Shown here in pieces: positions 54,264-64,000 of a stretch of 64,000 nucleotides of DNA. Position numbers and translations under genes: made by a program. The stretch's first letter is position 1, and each line of letters starts with the position of its first letter. The notes under the pieces were generated by a model. That model had not been told where the DNA came from, did no database searches, and saw only the letters and a program-made list of their open reading frames with translations. The stretch comes from Diadophis punctatus similis (taxonomy: Eukaryota; Chordata; Lepidosauria; Squamata; Dipsadidae), in assembly GCA_023053685.1 (NCBI GenBank), contig JALIGW010000003.1, positions 139,187,126 to 139,251,125 of the forward strand, written 5' to 3'.

Positions 54264-56530
54264 ACATTGTAAAGGATGATCCTGACAATTATAGACTAAT
54301 TAGCCTCCTCAACATAATCAGCAAACTTTATGCAAAACTCTACAATGGAAACTCCAGTACTGGTTGGAACAGAGAAGCAATCTGGCTTTAGGGAAGACCA
54401 TTGATCAATGGTAGATTGGCCTAGTATTCTATCATCTCATTGAAAAATGTGTCTCCCTCAACACAGTTTCCCTATATGCTCCTTTCATAGACTTCAAAGC
54501 AACTTTTGATTCTATATCCCAAGTTAAATTGTGGGGAAAACTAGAAGCCTCCTTGACTGATCTACTTCATCTACTTCATTTAATAGGTGTGCTACATGAA
54601 AGGACTTCACTCAAAATAAGATGTAACTCCCAGGACCATCTCACCAGTGCCATTGGAACTGAGTAAGGCATAAAGCAAGGCTTTATACTGACCCCAGTGT
54701 TATTCAGTTTCTGTATTAACTTCATGGTGGGCCATCTTCTCAACATGAACTTTCACACATACCCAAACCAACACTCAGACGTTGCTGGAAGACATACATC
54801 TCATACATACCGTACATACATTTTACTCTATACAGACAATGTAGCAATACTTTCAAAAGCATCTATTGGCCTTAAAAGAACCTTGAGAACACTAACACAG
54901 TAAAGCAAGGAGGCCAACTGGTGCTCAAATATCAGAAAATTAAAATCATGACATTTGCCAAAAAGTCCAAGAACCACTCCTGGAGGATAGATGGCCACAA
55001 GGTTGAGCAGATCTCCTGTTGCAGATACCTGGGAATTGCCCTTCATTCTGCGAAGCATAGGGTACTCCATGGAGAATACACTGCTGAAAATGTCATCCTC
55101 AAATTACTCAAGAGGTGGCTACTGTACACCTGCCTCACTCGAACCATTTGAAGCTAAGCCAATAGCACAACTACTTTATGGTGCTCCTGAGCCCCTTTGC
55201 ATCAATAGAACCTGTTCAATCTAAATTTCTAAGATCAGCCATTCAAGTCCCCAAATGAGTCTCTATTGCCATCCTGAGACTGGAGACAGGCCTCATGAAA
55301 GTGGAATCTAGAGTATGGGTGACATACTCAATTATTAGCTCAGACTGTGCTTTTTTTCCCCACGAATGAAGGCGAATATATACGTGTCCCAGTATAATGT
55401 TGCAGTATCCAATCTGAATCAGTCACTGGGACCAGGAGTTTTGTCTTCCAAGCTTTCGGCCTCATACTGGAGCCCATCTTCAGGGAGCTTCTCTCTAGCA
55501 GAGTGTGTGCACTGAAGATGAGCTCACGTCCAAAAGCTCAGAAGATAAAACCACTGGATGACCAACCCAGTTTGGATCCTATCCTTCTTTTCACCTTTGG
55601 TCTTGCCTCATTAACTATGATGGATGACTTTCGGTCTACTTTGGGAGGAAAAAAACAGTGGCAACTAAAATCTCATCCTTGGGGTTCTCTCCAAGTTTTC
55701 CATTCAGCGACGATCAGGCCAAAGCTCTCATTAAACAGTGTGTAGCAGACACAGAGCACTAATTGGACCTAGTCAAGTCCCCAAACTTTATTGCCGATGA
55801 ATCCAATAGGTACTCTGTCTCCCGGGTGACATACTTAGCTAAAAATACCTAACCACCAGAGACCTTTACCCTGGTACAATGTCATGCCCTCAGCTGTCCT
55901 TGAAGGCTGATAACAGGAAAATTCCTTACCCAGAGAGACAATGCCCTTGTAATTTGGGATACACAGGAGCAACAAAGCACGTACTTTTCCAGTGTCTGTA
56001 TTACAGAGAGATCCATACTAATGTCATCTCACCATTACGATCTAAATACCTAGAGCGCATAGGACAATTCCACATCTTCCTGTTGCTTGCAGATCCTAAT
56101 CCTGCTAAAGCTTATAATGTTGCCAGGTTCTGGGCAGCAGTGCATCATTGTGGACCTGTGTCATAAACTAATCTTAACGAGTATTTAATTTGTTGTTTAA
56201 GAATTCCTTGCATTGTGATAGATTTAGTCTACCCTATACTAGATTTTAAGTTCCCCTGAATCCATATCATGTTCTAACCTCTCCCTTTAGATTTTTAAAG
56301 ACTGTTTTTAAACATTTTAGGGGTTTCCCCCCCATATCGTTAGCTATTTTTAAAATTAGACTTTGACCTTTTATACTTTTTTTTAATCCTGCGAACGCCA
56401 TCCTCCTTAATGCTGCTCTGTGTGGGTGTTTGCGTAGGTATATAATATTTTTATCCTTTTTAAAATTATTGTTTATATTCTACTCTCCTTATGCTGGTCT
56501 GTGACCTTAATAAAGATCTGATTGATATCT
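54264..56530 (+). mobile_element. R4-like LINE remnant with reverse-transcriptase and C-terminal regions
   Basis: Broken plus frames read DNYRLISLLN, then EQSGFREDH, APFIDFKATFDSI, a GIKQG motif, and YTDN in place of the catalytic YADD; later CPCNLGYTGATKHVLFQCLY is the cysteine-rich C-terminal motif. It ends GTGACCTTAATAAAGATCTGATTGAT. Many stops mean it is dead. A Penelope-like piece seems to interrupt it near 55420-55545. Confidence 0.75.
55449..55541. ncRNA. Pair of divergent hammerhead-like motifs
   Basis: The minus strand 55483-55449 reads CTGAAGA, a GGGCTC/GAGGCC stem, then GAAAGC. The plus strand 55512-55541 reads CTGAAGA, GAGCTC..GTCC, then AAAAGC, which lacks the required G of GAAA. 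They are degenerate relatives of the motifs at 41803-42211. Confidence 0.3.
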
Positions 56531-56941
56531 ACCACAAGAAAACAGAGTTAGCCTTGAATCTATTGCGGCTCTGAGTCAGGATTGTATGAGCTCTTTGACA
56601 ACAACAACCACCACATGATCATTCCAGGAATTTGAACGGCAAAGCAAGGGGCCTGAAGGGAAACATCTGAAAGCTAGGATAGACAAAATAGGGTTTCTGT
56701 GGCTAAAGCTCGCTGTATTTGCCCTTCAAATCTACTTTCAGACTTGCAAGATTTTGTTAAAGTAATCTTATAATAAAATAGAGTAGATAGTAGATAGAGT
56801 GTGCTTCTTATCTGGATTACCTGGCAAGGCTGACAAACAGCTTTCTCCAATCCCAGAATTTTTCAAACTGTTGCAACTGTAATTCCTTGAATTTTCACCT
56901 AATATAGCTAGTCTGGGAATTTTGGAAAATATCATTATAAT

Positions 56942-57245
56942 CAATGGTGGGTTGCTACCGGTTCGGACTGGTTCGCGCGTACCGATGGCGGAAATTTGGC
57001 CATGGTCACCGAACCGGTAGTGAAGGCCGGCTTGCCACGCCCCCGAATCGGTTCCCTGGTCGCTGCTGCTTGAAAGCAGCTGGCAAATAATCCTCTGCGC
57101 ATGCGCAAAGGTTTCTGCACATGCGCAGCGGGTCAGTACCCGGATGTAGTGCTAGTGTAGTCAGTGTGTGCGCACAAAGCACACACTTCCGACGCAACGC
57201 GCGCACTTCCGAACCAGTAGGGAAAGTAAGAGAAACCCACCCCTG
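56942..57245. mobile_element. hAT element with perfect 8-bp target duplication
   Basis: CAATGGTGGGTTGCTACCGG start, GAAACCCACCCCTG end, identical flanks ATTATAAT (56934-56941, 57246-57253). The interior is GC-rich with two GCGCATGCGC-type palindromes. Confidence 0.93.
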
Positions 57246-57333
57246 ATTATAATGCATATGGAAGGCTGACTTAGAGAGGTGATATCAATTGTGACTTGGA
57301 GAAAATGGGTAAAGAAATAATGGATAAGTAATG

Positions 57334-57730
57334 CAGGTACCCCTCGACTTACTGTAGTTCATTTAGTGTCCGTTCAAAGTTACAACGGCACTGAAAAAAG
57401 TGACATAACTGTTTTGCACAATTACGACCACTGCAGCATCCTCATGGTCATTTGATCAAAATTCAGAGGCTTGGCTCTGGTTCATATTAATGATGGCTGC
57501 AGTGTCCCCAGGGTCATACGGTACGATCCCCTTTTGCGACCTTCTGACAAGCAAAGTCAACAGGCAAGCCAGATTCACTTAACAACCGTGTTACTGACTT
57601 AACGACTGCAGCGATTCACTGAACAACTGTGGTAAGAAAGGTCGTAAAATGAGGACAAAATTCACTTAGCAAGTGTTTCACTTAGCAGCAGAAATTTTGG
57701 GCTCAATTATGGTCGTGAGCCGAGGACCTG
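57334..57730. mobile_element. Tigger-like MITE copy, inverted orientation
   Basis: CAGGTACCCCTCGACTTACTG start, GAGCCGAGGACCTG end, with the family interior reversed relative to 53007-53410. Confidence 0.8.
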
Positions 57731-57815
57731 TAATGGGATTGAAATTGCAGCAAATTAAAACAAGGCAGCTTGTATTTAGTTTTGTTTTCCGTATGGCAAA
57801 CAAATCTTGTGAATA

Positions 57816-58449
57816 TAGCTAGCCCTCGAAGTATGACCAAAATTATGAAGCCAAAATTTCTGTTGCTAAGCGAGACAGATGTTAAGTGAGTTTTGCCCCA
57901 TTTTATTATTTATTAGTGAGATTTATATACCGCCTCATAGTGCAAGCACTCTCTAAGCTGTTTACACCATTAAGCAATATATATTTATATTGCCCCCAAC
58001 AATCTGGGTCCTCATTTTACCTACCTCGAAAGGATGGAAGGCTGAGTCAACCCTGAGCCGGTGAGATTTGAACAGCTGAACTGCTGATCACAGTCAGCTA
58101 AAGTGGCCTGCAGTACTGCAGTCTAACTGCTGCGCCACCTCGGCTCATTCATTTACAACCTTTCTTGCCACTTCTTAGGTAAATCACTGCAGTGATTAAG
58201 TTAGTATCACAGTTACAAAGTGAATCTGGGTTCCCCATGGACTTTGCTTGTCAGAAGGTCGCAAAAGCTGATCACATGACCCCCGGGACACTGCAACCGT
58301 CAGGTGCCAAGCATCCGAATTTTGATCACGTGACCGTGGGGATGCTGCAACTGTTATAAGTGTGAAAAACAACTGTAAGTCACTTTTTTCAGTGCCATTC
58401 TAACTTCAAACAGTCACTAAATGAATGGCTGTAAGTTGAGGACTACCTG
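57816..58449. mobile_element. Tigger-like MITE interrupted by a SINE
   Basis: The start is eroded (TAGCTAGCCCTCGAAGTATG) and the end AAGTTGAGGACTACCTG is followed by TA. It is split after ..GCCCCATTTTATT by the SINE at 57904-58146. Confidence 0.75.
57904..58146 (-). repeat. Sauria-type SINE, minus strand
   Basis: Complement of the family: ATATACCGCCTCATAGTGCAAG..CCAACAATCTGGGTCCTCATTTTAC..GCCGGTGAGATTTGAACAGC..GCTGCGCCACCTCGGCTC. Confidence 0.85.
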
Positions 58450-58569
58450 TAGATAGTACTGGTTTTTTCCCCCCTGTAGCCCTGTTGTCCAGTAAGATGG
58501 GGAAGAGTTTGCTTTAATTTTTCTCCCAAATTCTTTCCTCCTTCATTACTGCAGTTACAAGATTGTTCA

Positions 58570-58784
58570 TGTTGGATAGGGGGAATGGATGAGGCAGACT
58601 TCAGGTTCAGTGCGATAACAGCTCTTTATGCAAGGCAACTATGTACAATCCAGCAACTCTCTGTCTGACAGCTTGCCCTTTTATAGGGAGCTGTCAGACT
58701 GTTCAACCAATCAGCTATGAGTATTTTCCCGCCGGAATGGAGGACCTGACTGGAGCCTTCTAGCTCTAGTTTCAGTATGTAACA
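58570..58784 (-). mobile_element. Solo LTR with 5-bp target duplication
   Basis: A 215-bp unit with TG..CA ends on either strand (TGTTGGATAGG..TATGTAACA on plus), flanked by identical GTTCA at 58565-58569 and 58785-58789. On the minus strand a TATA box CCCTATAAAAGGG (58690-58678) gives the orientation, and CCAATCAG-type sequence lies upstream of it. No internal region remains, as after LTR-LTR recombination. It is not the same family as the element at 29766-34381. Confidence 0.88.
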
Positions 58785-59529
58785 GTTCAAGGCACGTTAA
58801 GTGTCCTGACTCTGACTGCACAATCATCTTCGACTGGTAGGCAGGCTCCATTTTCTTCACATAAATCCCGACATAAAACTTTCTCCTGAAACATCTCCCA
58901 AGGACCTTCTGAAGGCAGGAAAGTCGGGTCAGCCAAGGAAGTCACACAATAATGAAGAGCTGGGCAAAGCAAAGCAAAACTGACGTCCTCTACTATTTGC
59001 AACCATAAAATATGCCAGAGAACATTACTATTTTTCTTTATTAAGCTACATGGACAGCAAGGGAGAAAAATGGAAGCTTTTTCACAGGAAAATGATGATT
59101 TGGGAAAATGGGCAGCAGATTTCAGCCCAGTAGGGCTTTTGAATATAGATCTAAGCGTTGGCAATGCTCTGGTGTATTATGTACTGTCTGACATATTTTC
59201 TTTATTTTCAGTAGCCGTGGGCGTGGTGTCACTCCTGCTTCTGCCAACCTTCATTAGATCTCTAAATATCTCAACGTCACTTGTGCAAAACTGGCCTCCT
59301 TACTTTAAAAAAAGGATGTTGTTTTGAAAATTGTACACAGTTCTGGGACTGTCCTGAGTTTAGGATGTTATTTGTTTTGGGTTTGTGTTAGTTTATGTTA
59401 CTGTTGGTATATCCAGGGTCAATTGGAGTCAGGCAATGTCCCAGCTGAATTAAATAATAAATAAATAAATAAAATGGGATAAAAATGATAAAGAAATAAT
59501 GAAAGAAATGACAGCGCTTGACTTGAGGC

Positions 59530-59588
59530 TTCCTTCCTTCCTTCCTTCCTTCCTTCCTTCCTTCCTTCCTTCCTTCCTTCCTTCCTTC

Positions 59589-59632
<44 letters not shown>

Positions 59633-59640
59633 TTTCTTTC
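59530..59640. repeat. (TTCC)n-(TTTC)n microsatellite
   Basis: About 15 TTCC then about 12 TTTC units; the Lys/Glu/Gly/Arg frames are by-products. Confidence 0.97.
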
Positions 59641-59688
59641 TGGTGTATGTAGGATTATTTCAATCAAAGACTTTACTTCTATCTAATG

Positions 59689-59912
59689 CAATCTTTCTCA
59701 ACTTTGGAACTTTAAGTTGGGTGGTCTTCAACTCCCAGACTGTCACAGTACCATCTTCCTTTCTGCCAGCCTCTAAAGCAATGTTTCTTTACCTTGTCAA
59801 CTTAAGATATGTGAACTTCAACTCTCAAAATTCCTCAGTCAGATGGGCTGCCTGAGGAATTCTGGGAATTGAAGTCCACACATCTTAAAGCTGCCAAGAT
59901 TAAGAAACACTG
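59689..59912. mobile_element. Diverged hairpin hAT MITE, with a partial second copy
   Basis: 59779-59912 folds back (CTTAAGATATGTGAACTTCAAC..AATTGAAGTCCACACATCTTAAAG). 59689-59745 is one more arm of the same type. No clear target duplication. Confidence 0.65.
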
Positions 59913-59920
59913 TTCAAATG

Positions 59921-62300
59921 AAAAGCGAAATGAACAGTTCATATGTGGGATTGGAATTAGTGCATGTCAAAGGTTGGATCGTTATTGCATAATTAGACAA
60001 ACTCTTATTCAAGTTTCCATTTAGTGTTGGAAGATCGATTAAACTGAATCCATGTCAGGATAATGGATTTTGGTAATTTTTAATTCCTTTTTCATACTTG
60101 GTGCAGTAGACCCCTCAAACAAAATTGATCTTGTCAGTCATTTCCTTTCACTTTCTTGTATCATATCTTAGCTATGCATTTGATTCCATTATGCATCCAT
60201 TATGGTACAGTTGTTATAATGCTGTAAAATCTCTTTTCTACTTTTTATTCTTACTTGGTGAGGGAAGCTGACATCTTTGATAGGCTGTTTTAGGCTTTCA
60301 TTGTAGCTAATGTATATAAAATTCATGAATGTAGCTAGTGTCCAATAAAGAAGCCAGGGAATATATAATGAAAGAATTGTATCAGCTCTTACTTAGCATT
60401 GTTTTATATTCTAATTGCTCAGCTTTGAAATGTCATACAATGTAGAAATGCAACAACAGTATTCTCTTACATGGTGCCCTAAAATGTTTGGCATTTTAAT
60501 CTGCATCATTTCTCGAGACAGTGAGCCAATGCTTCTGGGGGACCCCCAAATTGAGAAAAGGTGCTTTAATAAATTGTTGGCCTTTGGAAAGTAACACATT
60601 TTATGCATAACAAAGATCTTGATGGTAAAAATATTTTGAATACCTGCATCGTACTACCGCTCAATTTTCCCCCTCTTTCCTGTTAGTTGTGTTTTATTGC
60701 TTCCAAGCAACATAAAATATTCTGCACATTGGGTGCTTTTAAATGGACGAAGCATTAGCATTTGCTTATCTCTTCTAGTCTTTCCCAATATTCTGTGGGG
60801 AAATTAATTTTTAAATAGACTTTGTTATAATCTATACACATAATGTTCTTGAAAGATTAAAAAGAAAAAACACTGTGTTGCAGAGTTGAAGATAAAACTT
60901 CCCGAAGACAATAAAAAAGAACTTTACTTTATCATACATTAAAGACTCAGATTTTTAGACTAACAGGTTTCAAAGGTTAAAATTGCTTTAGCTTATATTA
61001 AGGACTTAGATTTTTAGGCTAACAGTTCAAAGTAAGTGTAAGTTCTTAGTGAAACGATGATTTTCTCAAAAAGTAGGCTGCTGTTTTAATATTAAGAGTT
61101 GTAGTACTTAGAATCCCACACAGACAGCGTGCAGAATATTTTTATACACTTTAGCTCTAAAGTTAAGCAGGTTTGATCCTGGCCAATCCCTGGGAGAAAA
61201 TCACAAAAGAGATTCTTATGTGCATATGGAGAAAGAATGTACAATAATATTACACACAAAATCTTTTTTTCAGTGGACAATTCTAATTTAGTTCCATTTT
61301 CTGATGAAAAAAACCCTACTATTTTCAATCATACATGCCTTAATTAGATAATAAAAAAAACCTTAGTGACAACCAACTAGTTAATCCTGGTTGTATATTT
61401 TATATGACTGCATCAAGTCATGTCATTCTGCTGATGGAACAGCATTTATCAGCAAAACAAAGACGCACATTGATGCGTACGAGATATCTTAGGACGTTCA
61501 ACGACGCCACAGATCGACAGGATAAAATAATAGCTTTCTGCTAAGTAGAATGGACAGAAATGCTGATGCTACTGGAGATAAGTGCTGAGAATCTACAAAA
61601 TGAAGCCATGGCGACTCTCCTGCTTATTTCACTGGAAGCTGATGCCATGTTCTCTTTGAAGGTATCTTTATACTGATTAAGAATTCCGGGACACAATTGC
61701 GTCCTATGTCATATGGTCCCTGTACTACAATAATACTGGAAATAGAATTTCACAATGTTCTGATTCTAACTTGCTGCTTATTTTAAGTTAGGAAGAACAA
61801 ACTTCATGTAATGAAGAGTGAACTGGGATTGCTGGTTCAATAATTTCATCCAGATCATTCTGCTCTCCCTTACTCAGGAGCCTAGGGGTTATCTCTGTAC
61901 GGTTGCCAAAAAACCCTGTATAGACTTGCTCTTGATGTCATCAGGAGTCATGGCTGACTTAAGGGAAATGTTACTTTTATGTGTATATTAATAAAACATT
62001 AGCAAATATGCACATGACTTTAGAGGGCATAGAATAAGAAAGACCTGGCCAGGAAGAGAGCCCTGAAGAAGACAGGAGGGATATGGATGGATGGATCAAA
62101 TGGAAAATGAATTGTCAACCCAAATAAATAAAACCTTTAATGTGTCGGTGTACTGTTGTTGCTTCACTGATAGGAATAGCTGCAGCAGATAGAACAGTAG
62201 CTTGTAGATTATGAGTTTGCTAAAAGATGTTGCCAAAATTTCTGGTAATGTTTGAAAGGGATAGTTTCTTGTGTAAGAGAGTTGTTATTGTACGCTGTTA
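59921..62300. other. Stretch without a recognised gene
   Basis: AT-rich. Two near repeats of about 55 bases (AAAGACTCAGATTTTTAGACTAACAGG at 60941 and AAGGACTTAGATTTTTAGGCTAACAG at 60999) stand out. No supported exon. Confidence 0.4.
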
Positions 62301-62302
62301 AG

Positions 62303-62527
62303 AGCTGAGGTGCTGCAGTGGTTAAATGCAGCACTGCAGGCTACTGCTAGTTCAGCAGTTCAGCTGTTCAAATCTCACCGGCTCAAGGTTGACTCAGCCT
62401 TCCATCCTTCTGAGGTCGGTAAAATGAGGACCCAGATTGTTGGGGGCAATATGCTGAACTCTGTAAACCGCTTAGAGAGGGCTGTAAAGCGGTATATAAG
62501 TCTAAGTGCTATTGCTATTGCTATTGT
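62303..62527 (+). repeat. Sauria-type SINE
   Basis: GAGCTGAGGTGCTGCAGTGG head, B box GTTCAAATCTC, GAGGACCCAGATTGTTGG body, tail GCGGTATATAAGTCTAAGTGCTATTGCTATT. Confidence 0.87.
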
Positions 62528-63815
62528 TAGAGGAAGACAATTATTTTTATAGAAAGATATTCTGCAATCCAATGAACCTTCATCATTTCATTTGAAAGCG
62601 GGCACAATTGTTAGTTTTTTTGTGCAAAAAGATTAAATCTCTAGTAGTACATGCATATATAACATTTAAGTGACTGATTGATACAACACAAACATCAATT
62701 ATTATTCTTTGGTGATTTGATGAATAGTGAGAGATCCGTTGCACAGATTGCATTTTGTTAATATGAAAAAGCCTGTGTGTATGAATAACATACTCAGACA
62801 AATGCGATGTGCAGGCCAAGTTCTTACTTTGCAGAAAGTTTAAAAGCAATGTGTTCTGGTTTCCAGTATTCATGAAGGAAAAAATATAATGGGTGAAAAC
62901 AAAGAAGCTAAGCTATTGGATAAAACACATTTAATCAAAGTGTCTGTATAGCAGAAATCATTTACATGTTTCTGCTTTATAGCAGCATTTTTATCTCTAG
63001 GTACTTTCCTAGACTCTTGTCTGTAACTGGCAGGCTTGTAAAACCTTGATGAACTTCAAAGCTGGTTTGCTATTGCAGTACACAAGTTTCCTGGCAAGTC
63101 AGACCTATGAATTATTTAATTTGATTAGGTTTGCAAATGTTTATGAGGTCTTTAGGCCACTTCTCATAAAATATATGCTTCTAGAAACTCACCATGTACA
63201 GGGTATAAAGCAGCAACATTAATAGATTTCAAGCCAAGATACTAGCATTTCAGTAAACCAGACTTTTTCATTCCGATACTTGGCAAACCATTTGGATTTG
63301 CAGTTCACCAAACTGGGATTGCCAAAATATTTTCTGTGTATTTCAGTATTTACAGTGTATGTATTTATGCCTCTTTGTAATTTGGATTTATAAGGCTGCC
63401 CCAACTCAAAACTGATTAATTAAAAACTCGAGATGTTTTGTTTGCTAAAAAAGCAAACAAAATGAACCTAAAGTAAACTCACATATCAGGAAACACATAT
63501 CACAAAACAAATAATATGTAACAGATTGACATATCGTGACCTGCTCCAGTGTTTGTGGACAAAGAGGTTTTTAAAAATCATCTGAAGACTGGCAGGTTTG
63601 ATGCAGTCTGAACTCTGGAGAGGGAGAAGCCATTTTAAGGGACAGGAGCCATGATAGAATAAACTGTTTACCTCAATTACCATTTAATTGTCAGGACATA
63701 AAGATAGATTTTACAGGGCTGGAAGAAATGTCAGAAGAAAAACTGACCCTCAGAATGCTAGGGCCTTTGCCATGAAAAGAGATCTATTTGATCCCCAGGG
63801 CATATTGGTATAGAA

Positions 63816-64000
63816 CAGTGGTTCTCAAGCTTCCTAATGCTGCGCTCCGCCCCCACCGCCACGCCCGCCACCGCGACCCCTGCCCTGCCGCCGCCATTTG
63901 GGTTCTTTTACCATCTGCGCATGCGCAAAACGTTCTGAGCATGCGCAGAGGGTAAAAGAACCCAAATGGCGGTGTCCGGGCGAAGTCTCCCGACCCCTGT
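63816..64000. mobile_element. hAT MITE cut by the window end
   Basis: CAGTGGTTCTCAAGCTTCCTAATGCTGCG is a typical hAT start. An internal palindrome (GGGTTCTTTTACC..GCGCATGCGC..GGTAAAAGAACCC) lies at 63899-63966. The right end is outside. Confidence 0.75.

Noticed and set aside
58787..59164. 125-codon minus frame beside the solo LTR
   Set aside because: No recognised domain, its start lies inside the target-site flank, and a plus frame overlaps it; no evidence for coding.
47374..64000. RNF144B coding exons
   Set aside because: Looked for its cysteine-rich RING start on the plus strand and saw no match; probably beyond the window.

Overview
The window looks like squamate reptile nuclear DNA, most likely from a snake. 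It is repeat-rich and AT-leaning, and it carries tRNA-headed squamate SINEs, L2/CR1-, L1- and R4-like LINE remnants, Penelope-like fragments, many hAT and TA-flanked MITE families, and one gypsy retrotransposon with an intact ORF. There are no bacterial genes and no CRISPR array. The species cannot be fixed from the sequence alone.

The only host protein gene I can support is DEK (chromatin and DNA-topology protein) on the minus strand. Seven coding exons at 17555-1124 give about 293 codons with intact reading phase: the acidic N-terminus, the SAP-type region, the basic and acid-serine central part, and the lysine-rich part. The last coding exons and the 3' UTR lie beyond the left edge. A CpG-rich block at about 20.8-21.9 kb, with YY1-type and CCAAT motifs, is the likely DEK promoter. 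One DEK intron appears to use a GC donor. The largest DEK intron is swollen by nested transposons and by two long purine/pyrimidine tracts of opposite strand polarity.

From 22 to 64 kb I find no confirmed host coding exon. By vertebrate synteny RNF144B is expected further right on the plus strand. A TATA-like site followed by a good splice donor at 47.05-47.37 kb is a weak candidate for a non-coding first exon. The rest is transposon landscape. It includes a complete minus-strand Ty3/gypsy element (29766-34381, 5-bp target duplication, 1,296-codon gag-pol), a solo LTR (58570-58784, 5-bp target duplication), several hAT elements with perfect 8-bp target duplications, hairpin MITEs, a GC-rich palindrome, and a locally duplicated mosaic at 51.4-51.9 kb.

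I did not find a clear new biological system. The points most worth checking are the hammerhead-ribozyme-like motifs in Penelope-like remnants, the gypsy element whose 3' LTR has lost its TATA box, the GC-AG intron and YY1/NF-Y promoter of DEK, and the structured or triplex-prone tracts in the DEK intron.
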